Shown: positions 8,573 through 16,246, counted from the stretch's first letter. The stretch is 40,832 bases of DNA from HyVt-337 sp964428895 (GCA_964428895.1 CAYRZU010000026.1:1-40832); one strand, 5' to 3'. The notes: a model not told the origin generated them from the sequence alone. A program made the numbers and translations.

Positions 8573-8893
8573 ATGCTATTGAGCAATGTCGAATCGGTTC
8601 CCGGCCATCGCACCGTCAAGCACATCGGCTTGGTGATGGGCAACACCATCCGGGCCAAGCACGTGGGGCGGGACATCATGGCCGGGTTCAAGAATATTGT
8701 GGGCGGGGAAATCAAGAGCTACACCGACCTACTGTCCGAGGCCCGCAATGAGGCCATTGAACGGATGACCCAGGCCGCCGAGCAGGTCGGCGCCAATGCC
8801 GTAGTGAACGTGCGGCTCAGTACGTCGGCGGTGATGGCCGGGGCGGCCGAACTGTTCGCTTACGGAACGGCCGTCGTGGTCGAGGGGGAATAG
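8573..8893 (+). CDS. YbjQ/UPF0145 family heavy-metal-binding-like domain protein
   Basis: 106 residues, essentially a single YbjQ (UPF0145) domain. Characteristic segments are 'GLVMGNTIRAKHVGRDI', 'AGFKNIVGGEIKSYTDLL', 'EARNEAIERMTQAAEQVGANAVVNVR' and the closing 'FAYGTAVVVE'. The family forms pentameric beta-barrel-like rings; its function is not established. ATG 8573 has GGAGAA a few bases upstream. A TATGAT at 8532-8537 could be its -10 box. The next gene, 4 bases on, is a second copy with a membrane anchor, so the pair likely forms one complex or a soluble/membrane pair. Confidence 0.85.
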   Translation: MLLSNVESVPGHRTVKHIGLVMGNTIRAKHVGRDIMAGFKNIVGGEIKSYTDLLSEARNEAIERMTQAAEQVGANAVVNVRLSTSAVMAGAAELFAYGTAVVVEGE

Positions 8894-8897
8894 AACC

Positions 8898-9353
8898 ATG
8901 GGCGACCTCATTGGACTTGCCGTCATAGCGGGCCTGCTCCTACTGGGCTACCTGGCCGGCCACGCAGCCGAACGGCGCCACAGGCGAGCGCTGACCCGTC
9001 GCGAGTCGGCCCCCGGGCCCGCCCTGACCAATCTCAGCCGCCTGCCGGTCGGCGCCCGTGTGGTCCGCACCGAATTGTGCGTGGGACAGGTGGTGATCGC
9101 CACCGACTACTTCAAGAGCTTCGTGGCGGGTCTTAAGACCATCGTCGGCGGGCGCATGAGGATGATCGAATCCCTCGTCCACCGCGGACGGCGAGAGGCC
9201 CTGCAACGCTTGCGCGAGCAGGCGGCGGCCATGGGCGCCGATCTGGTTCTCAACATTCGTATGGAAACGTCAATGATTGCCCAGGGCACGAAGAAGAAGG
9301 CCGGCCCGGCGGAAGTTATTGCCTACGGCACGGCCGTCAAGCTGGCGGATTAG
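8898..9353 (+). CDS. Membrane-anchored YbjQ/UPF0145 family protein
   Basis: 151 residues. Residues about 4-21 are one hydrophobic helix ('LIGLAVIAGLLLLGYLAG') followed by an Arg-rich stretch, which favours a cytoplasmic C-terminus. From about residue 55 the YbjQ domain follows: 'CVGQVVIATDYFKSFVAGLK', 'IVGGRMRMIESLVHRGRREAL', 'MGADLVLNIRMET' and 'VIAYGTAV'. It is homologous to the preceding 106-residue protein but diverged and anchored. It sits between that gene and a PrsW-like protease, with spacers of 4 bases on both sides. The role is unknown for the family. Confidence 0.82.
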   Translation: MGDLIGLAVIAGLLLLGYLAGHAAERRHRRALTRRESAPGPALTNLSRLPVGARVVRTELCVGQVVIATDYFKSFVAGLKTIVGGRMRMIESLVHRGRREALQRLREQAAAMGADLVLNIRMETSMIAQGTKKKAGPAEVIAYGTAVKLAD

Positions 9354-9357
9354 CTCT

Positions 9358-10032
9358 ATGTCCGATCCTTCACCGACCGATCCGCAATCCAGCTGGACCG
9401 ATTCCGCCGACGCGCCGACGCGGGCCCAGGCATCGGGCGACCCCTACGCGTCCGGCGCCGCCTGGACCCATCAGCCCCCCGAGCCGGGCGCTATTCCGCC
9501 TATCCAGATCCGGCCCTCACCGCCGCGGGTGGTGGTGTATCTCCTGGCCATGGTCGGCGCCTTGGGCGGCCTGGTGGCGGCGTTCGTGGAGGAGACCCGA
9601 TCCTTCTCACCCTTAATGGCCGTGCTGGTCGCCCCAACGGTGGAGGAAGCGTGCAAGCCCATCGCGGTCTTCTTCATGCTGGAGAAACGCCCTACTTGGC
9701 TGCGCGGCGCCGGGGAGGTGGTGTTCCTGAGCGTCTTGGGGGCGCTGGTCTTCGCGATGATGGAGAACGTGTTGTACATCTTCGTTTACCACCCTAGAGG
9801 CAGCTCAGCCTTTGTCGCCTGGCGGCTGATCGTATGCACGGCCATGCACGTGACGGCCTCGGGCGTAATGGGGTTCGGGCTGGCGCGGGCGTGGCGGCAC
9901 ATTCGCCGGACCGGGCGAAAGTTCAGCATCGACCAGTGCATTTGGTACTACGTGGCGGCCGTCGCCATCCACGGCGCCTACAACGGCACGGTCATCGTGC
10001 TGCACATGACCGGCGTTCTGCGTTTCGACTGA
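9358..10032 (+). CDS. PrsW-like intramembrane protease family protein
   Basis: 224 residues from ATG 9358, four bases after the previous stop. The open frame extends further upstream but overlaps the YbjQ gene. An N-terminal ~55-residue Pro/Ser-rich tail precedes several membrane helices. PrsW (M82) signatures are visible: 'APTVEEACKPIAVFF' (double Glu), 'MMENVLYIFVY' (Glu-Asn), 'CTAMHVTASGVMG' (His) and 'AVAIHGAYNG' (second His). PrsW proteases cut membrane-spanning anti-sigma factors in Bacillus and Clostridioides. Whether this one does so is an inference; a sigma/anti-sigma pair lies 15 kb away at 25316-26408. Its immediate partners are the two YbjQ proteins. Confidence 0.83.
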   Translation: MSDPSPTDPQSSWTDSADAPTRAQASGDPYASGAAWTHQPPEPGAIPPIQIRPSPPRVVVYLLAMVGALGGLVAAFVEETRSFSPLMAVLVAPTVEEACKPIAVFFMLEKRPTWLRGAGEVVFLSVLGALVFAMMENVLYIFVYHPRGSSAFVAWRLIVCTAMHVTASGVMGFGLARAWRHIRRTGRKFSIDQCIWYYVAAVAIHGAYNGTVIVLHMTGVLRFD

Positions 10033-10053
10033 CCGGCCGCGTCACGGCCCACC

Positions 10054-10081
10054 TTGATTGTCCCTTGCGGCGGCCTATAAT
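10054..10081 (+). promoter_or_regulatory. Sigma-70-type promoter of the thiS operon
   Basis: TTGATT (10054-10059), a 16-base spacer, then a perfect TATAAT (10076-10081), placed 36 bases before the thiS start. I see no THI-box (TPP riboswitch) motif in the short leader, which is too small for one. Confidence 0.6.
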
Positions 10082-10117
10082 CGACAATCGACCCCCTAGG
10101 CGGGCGGAGCACAACCA

Positions 10118-10318
10118 ATGCGTATTCGAATCAATGGCGAACCCAAGGACCTGCCGGACGGCCTGACCGTAGCCGACCTGCTGGGCCAACTGTCCCTCGA
10201 GCCAACGCGCGTGGCCGTCGAGCGCAATAAGCAAATTGTGCGGCGAACGACTTTCACCGAAACTGCCCTGGCCGACGGCGACGAACTAGAAATCGTCACC
10301 CTCGTCGGCGGCGGGTGA
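10118..10318 (+). CDS. thiS: Sulfur carrier protein ThiS
   Basis: 66 residues, normal for the ubiquitin-like sulfur carrier of thiamine thiazole synthesis. It begins 'MRIRINGEPKDLPDGLTV', has the 'VAVERNKQIV' core strand and 'DGDELEIVTLVGGG' end. The terminal Gly-Gly is adenylated and converted to thiocarboxylate, which donates sulfur to ThiG; here three glycines close the protein. First gene of an operon with thiG 270 bases downstream. ThiF and ThiH/ThiO are not in the window. Confidence 0.93.
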   Translation: MRIRINGEPKDLPDGLTVADLLGQLSLEPTRVAVERNKQIVRRTTFTETALADGDELEIVTLVGGG

Positions 10319-10336
10319 TTGTTGGAAAGAAGGCCC

Positions 10337-10564
10337 ATGAATACCGGCGAAGCCATCCTCAACGGTATCGTCCTTGCGATCTTGGTGCTGGTGACGTTCT
10401 TCGCGGGGATCGAGGCCTTCAATGACCAGCATAGCGCCGGTGCAGGCGCACTGGCCGGCGGCGGGCTGATCGCCATTGCCATCCTTCTCCATGCGAATAT
10501 GACTGTGGCGGCCACGGATAGAGCAAAGAACGCCAACACGAATGACCAAGAGACAGGCGATTAG
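10337..10564 (+). CDS. Small two-helix membrane protein, function unknown
   Basis: 75 residues from ATG 10337, preceded by GGAAAGAAGG. A TTG at 10319, directly after the thiS stop, is in frame but less likely. Two hydrophobic segments are evident: about residues 9-27 ('NGIVLAILVLVTFFAGIEAF') and 35-54 ('GAGALAGGGLIAIAILLHA'). The tail is polar and Asn/Asp-rich. I recognise no family. It lies 18 bases after thiS and 26 before thiG, so it is probably cotranscribed with the thiazole genes. That could mean a role in thiamine or precursor handling at the membrane, or simple hitchhiking. Confidence 0.65.
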   Translation: MNTGEAILNGIVLAILVLVTFFAGIEAFNDQHSAGAGALAGGGLIAIAILLHANMTVAATDRAKNANTNDQETGD

Positions 10565-10590
10565 TCGCCGGCCGTGAGAATCACACAAAC

Positions 10591-11415
10591 ATGACGGATA
10601 TCCCCCCTATCAAGATTGGCTCATTCGAGATTGCCAGCCGGCTGTTCGTGGGCACGGGCAAGTATGCCACCTATGAACTGATGCGGGACGCGCTGGCCGA
10701 ATCCGGCTGCGAGGTCGTCACGGTGGCGGTTCGTCGCGAGCGCATGCTCGATGGCGACGGGCGGAACATTCTGGACTTCCTCGACCTCGAGAAGTACCTG
10801 CTCCTGCCGAATACGGCCGGGTGCTTTTCGGCCGAGGACGCCGTCCGCACCGCCCGCCTGGGCCGAGAGTTGCTGGAAGGCCTGGGCAACAAGGGCGCCG
10901 ACTGGGTCAAGCTGGAAGTCCTGGGCGATACCAAGACGCTCCTGCCCGACCCCGTCGGCACGCTGGAAGCGCTGACCGAGCTGAACGCGGACGGGTTCAC
11001 GGTGCTGTGCTACACCAACGACGATCCGATCATGGCCCAACGTCTCAAAGCCGCCGGGGCCGCCTCGGTCATGCCGGCCGGAAGCCCCATCGGCTCGGGC
11101 CAAGGCGTGCTGAATCCGTGGAACATCCGAATTATCCTGGAGCAACTCAAGGACGGGGACCCGGACTTCCCGATCATCGTCGACGCGGGCGTCGGGACGG
11201 CCTCGGACGTGGCCATCGCCATGGAAATCGGCGCCGACGGCGTGCTGCTCAACACCGGGATCGCCGGCGCGACAGACGTGCTGCCCATGGCCCGGGCGAT
11301 GCGACTGGCCATCGAGGCCGGCTACCTGGCCCGCCGGGCCGGGCGAATCCCCCGCAAACTCTACGCCACCGCCTCCAGCCCCGTCGAAGGCGTCATTGGA
11401 GCCTCGGACTCATGA
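10591..11415 (+). CDS. thiG: Thiazole synthase ThiG
   Basis: 274 residues, TIM barrel. It condenses deoxyxylulose-5-phosphate, dehydroglycine and ThiS-thiocarboxylate into the thiazole phosphate of thiamine. Conserved parts: 'SRLFVGTGKY' near the start, 'EVVTVAVRR', 'LLPNTAGC', Schiff-base Lys107 in 'DWVKLEVLGD', 'VMPAGSPIGSGQG' and 'IVDAGVGTASDVA' with 'GVLLNTGIA' (phosphate site). Full-length and intact. Its TGA overlaps the ATG of the next membrane-protein gene (ATGA at 11412-11415), so translation of the two is coupled. Confidence 0.96.
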   Translation: MTDIPPIKIGSFEIASRLFVGTGKYATYELMRDALAESGCEVVTVAVRRERMLDGDGRNILDFLDLEKYLLLPNTAGCFSAEDAVRTARLGRELLEGLGNKGADWVKLEVLGDTKTLLPDPVGTLEALTELNADGFTVLCYTNDDPIMAQRLKAAGAASVMPAGSPIGSGQGVLNPWNIRIILEQLKDGDPDFPIIVDAGVGTASDVAIAMEIGADGVLLNTGIAGATDVLPMARAMRLAIEAGYLARRAGRIPRKLYATASSPVEGVIGASDS

Positions 11416-11990
11416 GCCAATTGGACGACCAGCCGCTTGACGAACCGCAGCTTGATTCGGCCGAACTGCATCGGATGCACCGCCAGACCCGCATCTGCAT
11501 GTGGGTGATCCTGATCGGCCTGGGCAACTTCATGGCGTTCGTCATCGGCTACTCCTACCTCTACGGCGAGGCCCTTCACGGGTGGGTCGAGGAGTGGGGG
11601 TCGGACACTTTCCGTTACTTCCTGCAATCCGACCCGGACGAACGACGCGAAGTCTCGCGGGCGGTTTTCATTTACAGCGGCATTCACTCCATCAGCATCT
11701 GGCCGACCGTTGGCGCCGTGATGCTGGCCATGCTCACCTTGGCCAAAGAGCGAATCGCCTCGTCCATGCGGGTGACGATCATCCGCGGGCGAACGCTGCT
11801 GACGATCCTGGCCACCGTCATCACCATCACCATCACCATCGCCACGGCCGTGGCCACACGGAACTTCGTCCAGAACTTCACCCAGCCAAAACCGCCCAAC
11901 TACAAGAAGGGCGACACCCAGCCAAGCCCCACGCAGCCGCGACCGGTCGGGGCGGGCGTCTCCCAGCCGGCCGAGCCCCTCGCCGAATGA
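11412..11990 (+). CDS. Membrane protein with Pro-rich C-terminal tail, function unknown
   Basis: 192 residues from ATG 11412, which overlaps the thiG stop by ATGA; the frame is open further upstream but inside thiG. Polar N-terminus, then hydrophobic segments at about 27-47 ('RICMWVILIGLGNFMAFVIGY'-like), 87-112 and 124-148 ('LLTILATVITITITIATAVA'). A Pro/Thr/Gln tail ('TQPSPTQPRP') follows. No family recognised. It is coupled by ATGA overlaps both to thiG and to the downstream helicase, a tight arrangement for three functionally unlike genes. Confidence 0.72.
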   Translation: MSQLDDQPLDEPQLDSAELHRMHRQTRICMWVILIGLGNFMAFVIGYSYLYGEALHGWVEEWGSDTFRYFLQSDPDERREVSRAVFIYSGIHSISIWPTVGAVMLAMLTLAKERIASSMRVTIIRGRTLLTILATVITITITIATAVATRNFVQNFTQPKPPNYKKGDTQPSPTQPRPVGAGVSQPAEPLAE

Positions 11991-13969
11991 CGCTGACCGT
12001 CGACGATATCCTGGCCCCCGGCGGGCTAATCGCCGAGTATTTGCCCGGCTACGAATCCCGGCCCGAACAGCTCGACATGGCCCGCGCGGTCGATGCGGCG
12101 TTTACCGACCACGAGCACCTCCTGGCCGAAGCCGGCACGGGTGTGGGCAAGAGCTTCGCCTACCTGGTCCCGGCCATTTGCCGCGTGGCCGACCGCCGCC
12201 GCGTGGTGGTCTCGACCTACACCATCGCCCTGCAGGAGCAGTTGATCACCAAGGACCTGCCCTTCCTGGCCGAGGTCCTGCCGATGGACTTCTCCGCCGC
12301 GGTGGGCAAGGGGCGGAACAACTACCTGTGTCTGCGACGACTGGCTATGACGCTCAAGAACCAGGATCGCCTGTTTCCCGACCCCCGCTCGCTCGATCAG
12401 TTGCGAACCCTCGCCGACTGGGCCATGCAAACCGACACCGGTAGCCGCCAGGAGGTCACCTTCTCGCTGATGCCGGCGGTCTGGTCGCGCGTCTGCAGCG
12501 AGATCGACCTGTGCAACGGCGCCAAGTGCGACCACTACCACAATTGCTTCATGGCAGCCGCCCGCCAGCGCATGCAGGCGGCGGACATCGTGGTGGTCAA
12601 TCACGCATTGTTCTTTGCGGATCTGGCCATGCGCCGCCAGCACGCCAATGTGATCGGCCCGTACGACCTGGTCGTACTGGACGAGGCCCATACCGTCGAA
12701 CAGGTCGTCAGCGACCACTTCGGCGCGAGTGTCTCGGCGGGCCAAACCCAGCGCGTGCTGCGGGACCTGTACGACGACCGGAACAACCGCGGCCTATTGG
12801 CGCTGATGGACGACCGCGACGCCATCGACGCGGCGCTGCGGGCGGCCAGCGCGGCCGCGAGCTTCTTCGAGGCCGTGGCGGGCTACCGGGGCGACGCCCT
12901 GGCCGGAAACGGGCGTATCACACGGCCGGGCATCGTGCCCAACGAACTGTCCCCGGCGATGACAACCTTGGCGGTCCGCCTGGCCAAGCTGCGGCGCTCG
13001 CTGGGCCAAAGCGAACAGGCCTTCGAACTGCTGGGCTACGAGACCAAATGCAACGACCTGGCCGAGATGACCGAGTCGCTGGTCACCCAGGCCGACGACG
13101 ACCGCGCCTACTGGGCCACCATCCGCCGCCACCAGGCCAACCGAGCGCCGTGGGTATCGATCTCGTCGGCCCCCATCAACGTCGCCCCGATCGTGCGGGA
13201 TCTGCTCTTTGACGAAGTACCGTCGGCCGTGCTGGCCAGCGCCACCCTGGCGACCGCCCGGGGCGACCACCACGGCTTCGACTACATGCGTCACCGCCTG
13301 GGCCTGGAGGAGGGTCGCGAAGCCTTGCTGGCCAGCCCCTTCGACTTCCGCCGCCAGGCCAAGCTCTACGTGGAAACCGAGTTGGGCGACCCGAACAAAC
13401 TGGACGACTTCGTCCCGGCGGCCGCGGCGGCCATTCGCTACTACGTTCAGAAATCCGAGGGACGCTGCTTCATCCTGTTCACCAGCTACGCCATGCTCGA
13501 CGCGATGGCCGACCACCTGGCGGACCTGGCCGACATCAGCGGCTATGACCTGCTGGTCCAAGGCGCCGACGCCCCCAACAACATCCTGCTGGAGCAATTC
13601 CGCAACGACAACCGGTCGATCCTGCTGGGGACGACCAGCTTCTGGCAAGGCGTGGACGTCGCCGGAGCGGCGTTATCGAACGTGATCATCACCAAGCTGC
13701 CGTTCGCCGTCCCCAACGACCCGCTGGTGGAGGCCCGCATCGAGGCCATCCGCAACACCGGCGGCAACCCCTTCGGCGAGTACCAACTGCCCGAGGCCGT
13801 CATCCGCTTCAAGCAAGGGTTCGGACGCCTGATCCGCTCGACCACCGACACCGGCTTTGTGGTGGTGCTGGACCACCGCATCGCCACGCGCCAGTACGGA
13901 CGCACCTTCATCAACGCCCTGCCCGACCTCGACGTGATCCGCGACGAGTTCACCCAGCAGAGCCGCTAG
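11987..13969 (+). CDS. DinG/XPD-family ATP-dependent DNA helicase with Fe-S cluster
   Basis: 660 residues from ATG 11987, overlapping the previous stop (ATGA). A superfamily 2, XPD-like 5'-to-3' helicase. Walker A is 'AEAGTGVGKS' (about residues 47-56). Motif Ia-like 'VVVSTYTIALQEQL' follows. Four cysteines in 'VCSEIDLCNGAKCDHYHNCF' (about 168-187) form the Fe-S site. The DEAH box is in 'VVLDEAHTVEQVV' (about 231). Helicase C motifs include 'ILFTSYAMLDAM', 'LLGTTSFWQGVDV' and 'GFGRLIRS' (motif VI-like). There is no N-terminal exonuclease domain, so it resembles E. coli DinG/YoaA rather than the Bacillus form. It likely resolves R-loops or damaged structures. Last gene of the thi transcript. 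Confidence 0.92.
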   Translation: MTLTVDDILAPGGLIAEYLPGYESRPEQLDMARAVDAAFTDHEHLLAEAGTGVGKSFAYLVPAICRVADRRRVVVSTYTIALQEQLITKDLPFLAEVLPMDFSAAVGKGRNNYLCLRRLAMTLKNQDRLFPDPRSLDQLRTLADWAMQTDTGSRQEVTFSLMPAVWSRVCSEIDLCNGAKCDHYHNCFMAAARQRMQAADIVVVNHALFFADLAMRRQHANVIGPYDLVVLDEAHTVEQVVSDHFGASVSAGQTQRVLRDLYDDRNNRGLLALMDDRDAIDAALRAASAAASFFEAVAGYRGDALAGNGRITRPGIVPNELSPAMTTLAVRLAKLRRSLGQSEQAFELLGYETKCNDLAEMTESLVTQADDDRAYWATIRRHQANRAPWVSISSAPINVAPIVRDLLFDEVPSAVLASATLATARGDHHGFDYMRHRLGLEEGREALLASPFDFRRQAKLYVETELGDPNKLDDFVPAAAAAIRYYVQKSEGRCFILFTSYAMLDAMADHLADLADISGYDLLVQGADAPNNILLEQFRNDNRSILLGTTSFWQGVDVAGAALSNVIITKLPFAVPNDPLVEARIEAIRNTGGNPFGEYQLPEAVIRFKQGFGRLIRSTTDTGFVVVLDHRIATRQYGRTFINALPDLDVIRDEFTQQSR

Positions 13970-14010
13970 CGCCGTCGGCCCAATCCGATCTGCCCTCCCG
14001 AACGGCCAAA

Positions 14011-14019
14011 TGGTATAAT
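14011..14019 (+). promoter_or_regulatory. Extended -10 promoter of the interrupted exported-protein gene
   Basis: TGG followed by perfect TATAAT (14014-14019), an extended -10 element (TGn-TATAAT), 38 bases before ATG 14058. No good -35 is seen at the usual distance, as expected for extended -10 promoters. Confidence 0.55.
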
Positions 14020-14057
14020 TCAGAGCTTACCCCGGCCCCGGCCGAAAGGAACATCCG

Positions 14058-14660
14058 ATGCGACGCTCTCTACCGTTTCTCGTGCTGATCATCCTGTTGG
14101 CGCTCCTTCTGCCTCGCGGCGGCACGCCGCCGATCGACGCCGTCTCCGGCGCCACCGAGGATGTCAAAGACGCCGACAAGGAAAAGACCCCCGAGGAGAT
14201 CTACTCCGACGCCTTTTCCCGCGCCGAGTCGGCCGGCCGACTGGTCTTCATCGTCTATTGGGAAAAGGCCACCTCCGCCGAGCACAAACGCGCCAAGAGC
14301 ATCCTGCTGACCCGAAGTCGCAAATCGCCTCAAACCGCGTTCGTCATCGCCAGCCTCGAGGCCTCCGAGGAAGATGACCGCTATACCTCCTACGGATCGG
14401 ACATCGGCGGCGACCTGCCCTACTGGGTCCTGACCAAACCCAACGGTGACGTCGTGGAAAGTGGCAATTACGGCACGGTGGGTCCCAAAGGCAAGGGCTC
14501 ATGGCGCGAGATGCTGGTCGAGGCAGCCAGGGAGTATCCGCCCATCAGCAAGAAGGAGCGGCCGAGGATCGCCAAGCTGCTGAAGAAGACCGAAGAGCAG
14601 TTCGAGGCTGAAGAATACGACAAAGTCGACGTGGCCATGAAGAATCTGCGGCGGGTCTGA
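14058..14660 (+). CDS. Exported thioredoxin-like protein, N-terminal part ended by an in-frame TGA
   Basis: 200 residues from ATG 14058 with an AAAGGAA ribosome site. A signal peptide occupies about residues 1-21 ('LPFLVLIILLALLLPRGG'). Residues about 45-165 resemble a thioredoxin-like fold: 'AESAGRLVFIVYWEKATSAE', then 'DLPYWVLTKPNGDVVESGNY', but without the CxxC active-site pair, so not a redox enzyme of the usual kind. It aligns with residues 1 to about 187 of the paralog at 36399-37484. The TGA at 14658-14660 falls exactly on the Trp codon (TGG) of 'KVWHP' in that paralog, and homology continues in the same frame beyond. Probably one gene of 14058-15227 broken by a single G-to-A change. 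Confidence 0.75.
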   Translation: MRRSLPFLVLIILLALLLPRGGTPPIDAVSGATEDVKDADKEKTPEEIYSDAFSRAESAGRLVFIVYWEKATSAEHKRAKSILLTRSRKSPQTAFVIASLEASEEDDRYTSYGSDIGGDLPYWVLTKPNGDVVESGNYGTVGPKGKGSWREMLVEAAREYPPISKKERPRIAKLLKKTEEQFEAEEYDKVDVAMKNLRRV

Positions 14661-14672
14661 TACCCCGTCGAA

Positions 14673-15227
14673 TTGGCCGAGCCTTGCCAGGAGTTGTGGA
14701 CCCGCTTCGAGGCGATCGTGACGGCGTGGACCGATCCGGTCGACGAGTTGATCGGTGAAGAGAAGTTCCTGGAGGCCGCCATCGGTTACCAGGGAGTGCT
14801 GGATCGTCTCAGTGAGCGCGGCGAAATCGGCGGGCAGATCGATGACACCATCAAGTTGCTTGTGAAGAAGCACCCCGAGATTCGCGAGAACTTCCGCCGG
14901 CACCAGCGCGGCGAACCGTTGGTGGAGGCGCCCACCGATGAGGCGGGCGACGCCGATGAGGCCGGCGGCCAAGACCCCACTACCGCTCCGGCGGACGACA
15001 CCGACGACGCGGCGGATCCCGAGCCGGACCCCCAGCCTGATTCAGCCGACGACGAAGCCGACGCCGCCAGCCTGGTCAGCCTGGCCAAGCAGTATCACAA
15101 CAACGGCATGACCAAGATCGCCCTGGGCAAGCTCGAGACTTGCATCAAGGACTACCCCAACACCCAGGCCGCCGCTGAAGCGCAGCGATTGCTGGACACG
15201 TGGGCAGGCTCGACGGACCTCGAGTAG
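14673..15227 (+). pseudogene. C-terminal part of the interrupted exported protein (TPR-like end)
   Basis: This is the same reading frame as the preceding 200-residue ORF, resuming after TGA 14658-14660. The homology itself starts at 14661. The first possible start is TTG 14673, without a ribosome site. It matches the second half of the paralog at 36399-37484: 'EKFLEAAIGYQGVLDRL', then a Pro/Asp/Glu-rich linker containing 'PTTAPADD', then a TPR-like repeat 'LAKQYHNNGMTKIALGKLE' with 'DYPNTQAAAEAQRLLDTW'. No other stop or frameshift is present, so decay is either very recent, a sequencing error, or the stop is read through. It ends 12 bases before the convergent holA stop. Confidence 0.7.
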
Positions 15228-15239
15228 TCGGCCGAGAAG

Positions 15240-16193
15240 CTAGGAGCACATGCCGACGACCAGTTGCTGTAGGGCCGCAGTGGCATCGGCGCCGGTCTTC
15301 ATGGCGCGGTCCGCGGCGAGCAGTCGGCGGAAATCCCCCACCAGTTTGGCCATGGGTCTGCGCTTGAGCAGTTGGGCGAACTGGGGCTTGTTGTAGAAGA
15401 TACGGACGGCCCGCATGGCGGCATCGGCGCTTTGGCCGCCAACAACCATCTGCTGGGCCCGCACCACGCGCCGCAAGTGCCAGGCAATCATCCCCAACGT
15501 TCGGAACTCCTCGCCGCGCACGGTCAGCATGTCCCCCAGGGCCGTCAGGGCGGAGGAGGAATTACCCGCCGTCAGGGCGTCCGACAGGGCAAAGGGGGTG
15601 GGCCCGGCGGTGGAGGTCACCAGGGCCGACACGTCGGCCAAGGTGATGGCCTCTCGGTCGCCCACGTAGATCGCAAGCTTCTCGACTTCGTTATCCAGCG
15701 AGGCGCGGTCCTGGCCCACCCACTCGGCCAGCAGTTCGGCGGCGTCGCCGGCGATGGTCTTGCCGCGTCGGGCAGCCGACTCGTTCAACCAACTGCGTGC
15801 GTCTCCCTTTTCCGGCGGCGAGCAGTCGACGGCCTGGCCGATCTTGTCGACGGCCTTGTAGAGGCGAGTGTTCTTGGGCCAACTCGAGACCAACAGCACC
15901 AGGGAGGCCGTCTCGACCGGAGATTCCAGGTAGGTCTCCAACTGCTGGCGATAGGCGCTGACGAAGGCGTCGGCGTCACGAATGATCACCACGCGCCGAG
16001 GCGCCAGGAACGGCAAGGTGCGCAAGTCGTCCAGCACCTCGGCCAGTTCGGCCGTCGCGTCATAGGTGGCCACGCAGGTCTGGGGGTCGGCGTCGCCGAC
16101 GACGGCGGCGAGCACTTCCTGACGGTGGGCGTCACGGAGAAAGGTATCCGTGCCGTGGAGAACGTAGATCGGCTTAACCGGCGCGTTCGTCAT
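15240..16193 (-). CDS. holA: DNA polymerase III delta subunit
   Basis: 317 residues from ATG 16193. The frame extends to 16259, but the extra 22 residues do not resemble the family and cross a strong hairpin. HolA loads the beta clamp with the tau/gamma-delta' complex. The protein begins 'KPIYVLHGTDTFLRDAHRQE', the usual delta start, continues with 'LRTLPFLAPRRVVIIRDAD', 'TASLVLLVSSWPKNTRLYK' and 'AAELLAEWVGQDRASLDNEVEKLAIY'. It ends with the C-terminal collar 'GMIAWHLRRVVRAQQM' and 'FAQLLKRRPMAKLV'. As expected for delta it has no Walker A. There is no ribosome site before ATG; TATCCT at 16201-16206 (minus) lies only 7 bases upstream, suggesting a nearly leaderless mRNA. Confidence 0.88.
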   Translation of the reverse strand: MTNAPVKPIYVLHGTDTFLRDAHRQEVLAAVVGDADPQTCVATYDATAELAEVLDDLRTLPFLAPRRVVIIRDADAFVSAYRQQLETYLESPVETASLVLLVSSWPKNTRLYKAVDKIGQAVDCSPPEKGDARSWLNESAARRGKTIAGDAAELLAEWVGQDRASLDNEVEKLAIYVGDREAITLADVSALVTSTAGPTPFALSDALTAGNSSSALTALGDMLTVRGEEFRTLGMIAWHLRRVVRAQQMVVGGQSADAAMRAVRIFYNKPQFAQLLKRRPMAKLVGDFRRLLAADRAMKTGADATAALQQLVVGMCS

Positions 16194-16211
16194 GGCCGGT
16201 AGGATAGCACA

Positions 16212-16246
16212 GCGGGCCCGGAAGCGGAATATTCCGCTAGGCCCGC
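16212..16246. repeat. Long GC-rich palindromic hairpin upstream of holA
   Basis: GCGGGCC (16212-16218) pairs with GGCCCGC (16240-16246). Nested inside is a perfect 16-base palindrome, AGCGGAAT/ATTCCGCT (16223-16238). It could act as a terminator for leftward transcription from the microprotein/tRNA side, but no T-run follows on either strand. It could also be a protein-binding palindrome near the holA promoter. Confidence 0.5.

Noticed and set aside
7000..8751. Long plus-strand open frame of 583 codons opposite pgi
   Set aside because: Antisense shadow typical of high-GC DNA; pgi on the other strand has all family motifs. The same applies to long frames opposite purL, yidC, ricT and the 797-residue gene.
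14658..14660. UGA read as Trp throughout the organism (changed genetic code)
   Set aside because: Many intact genes here stop at TGA (thiG, the membrane protein after it, the M48 peptidase, the ECF sigma factor) and use TGG for Trp.
14658..14700. Selenocysteine at the in-frame TGA
   Set aside because: The paralog has Trp, not Cys, at this place, and the bases after the TGA form only a weak 4-pair stem, not a bacterial SECIS with its bulge and GGTC-like loop.
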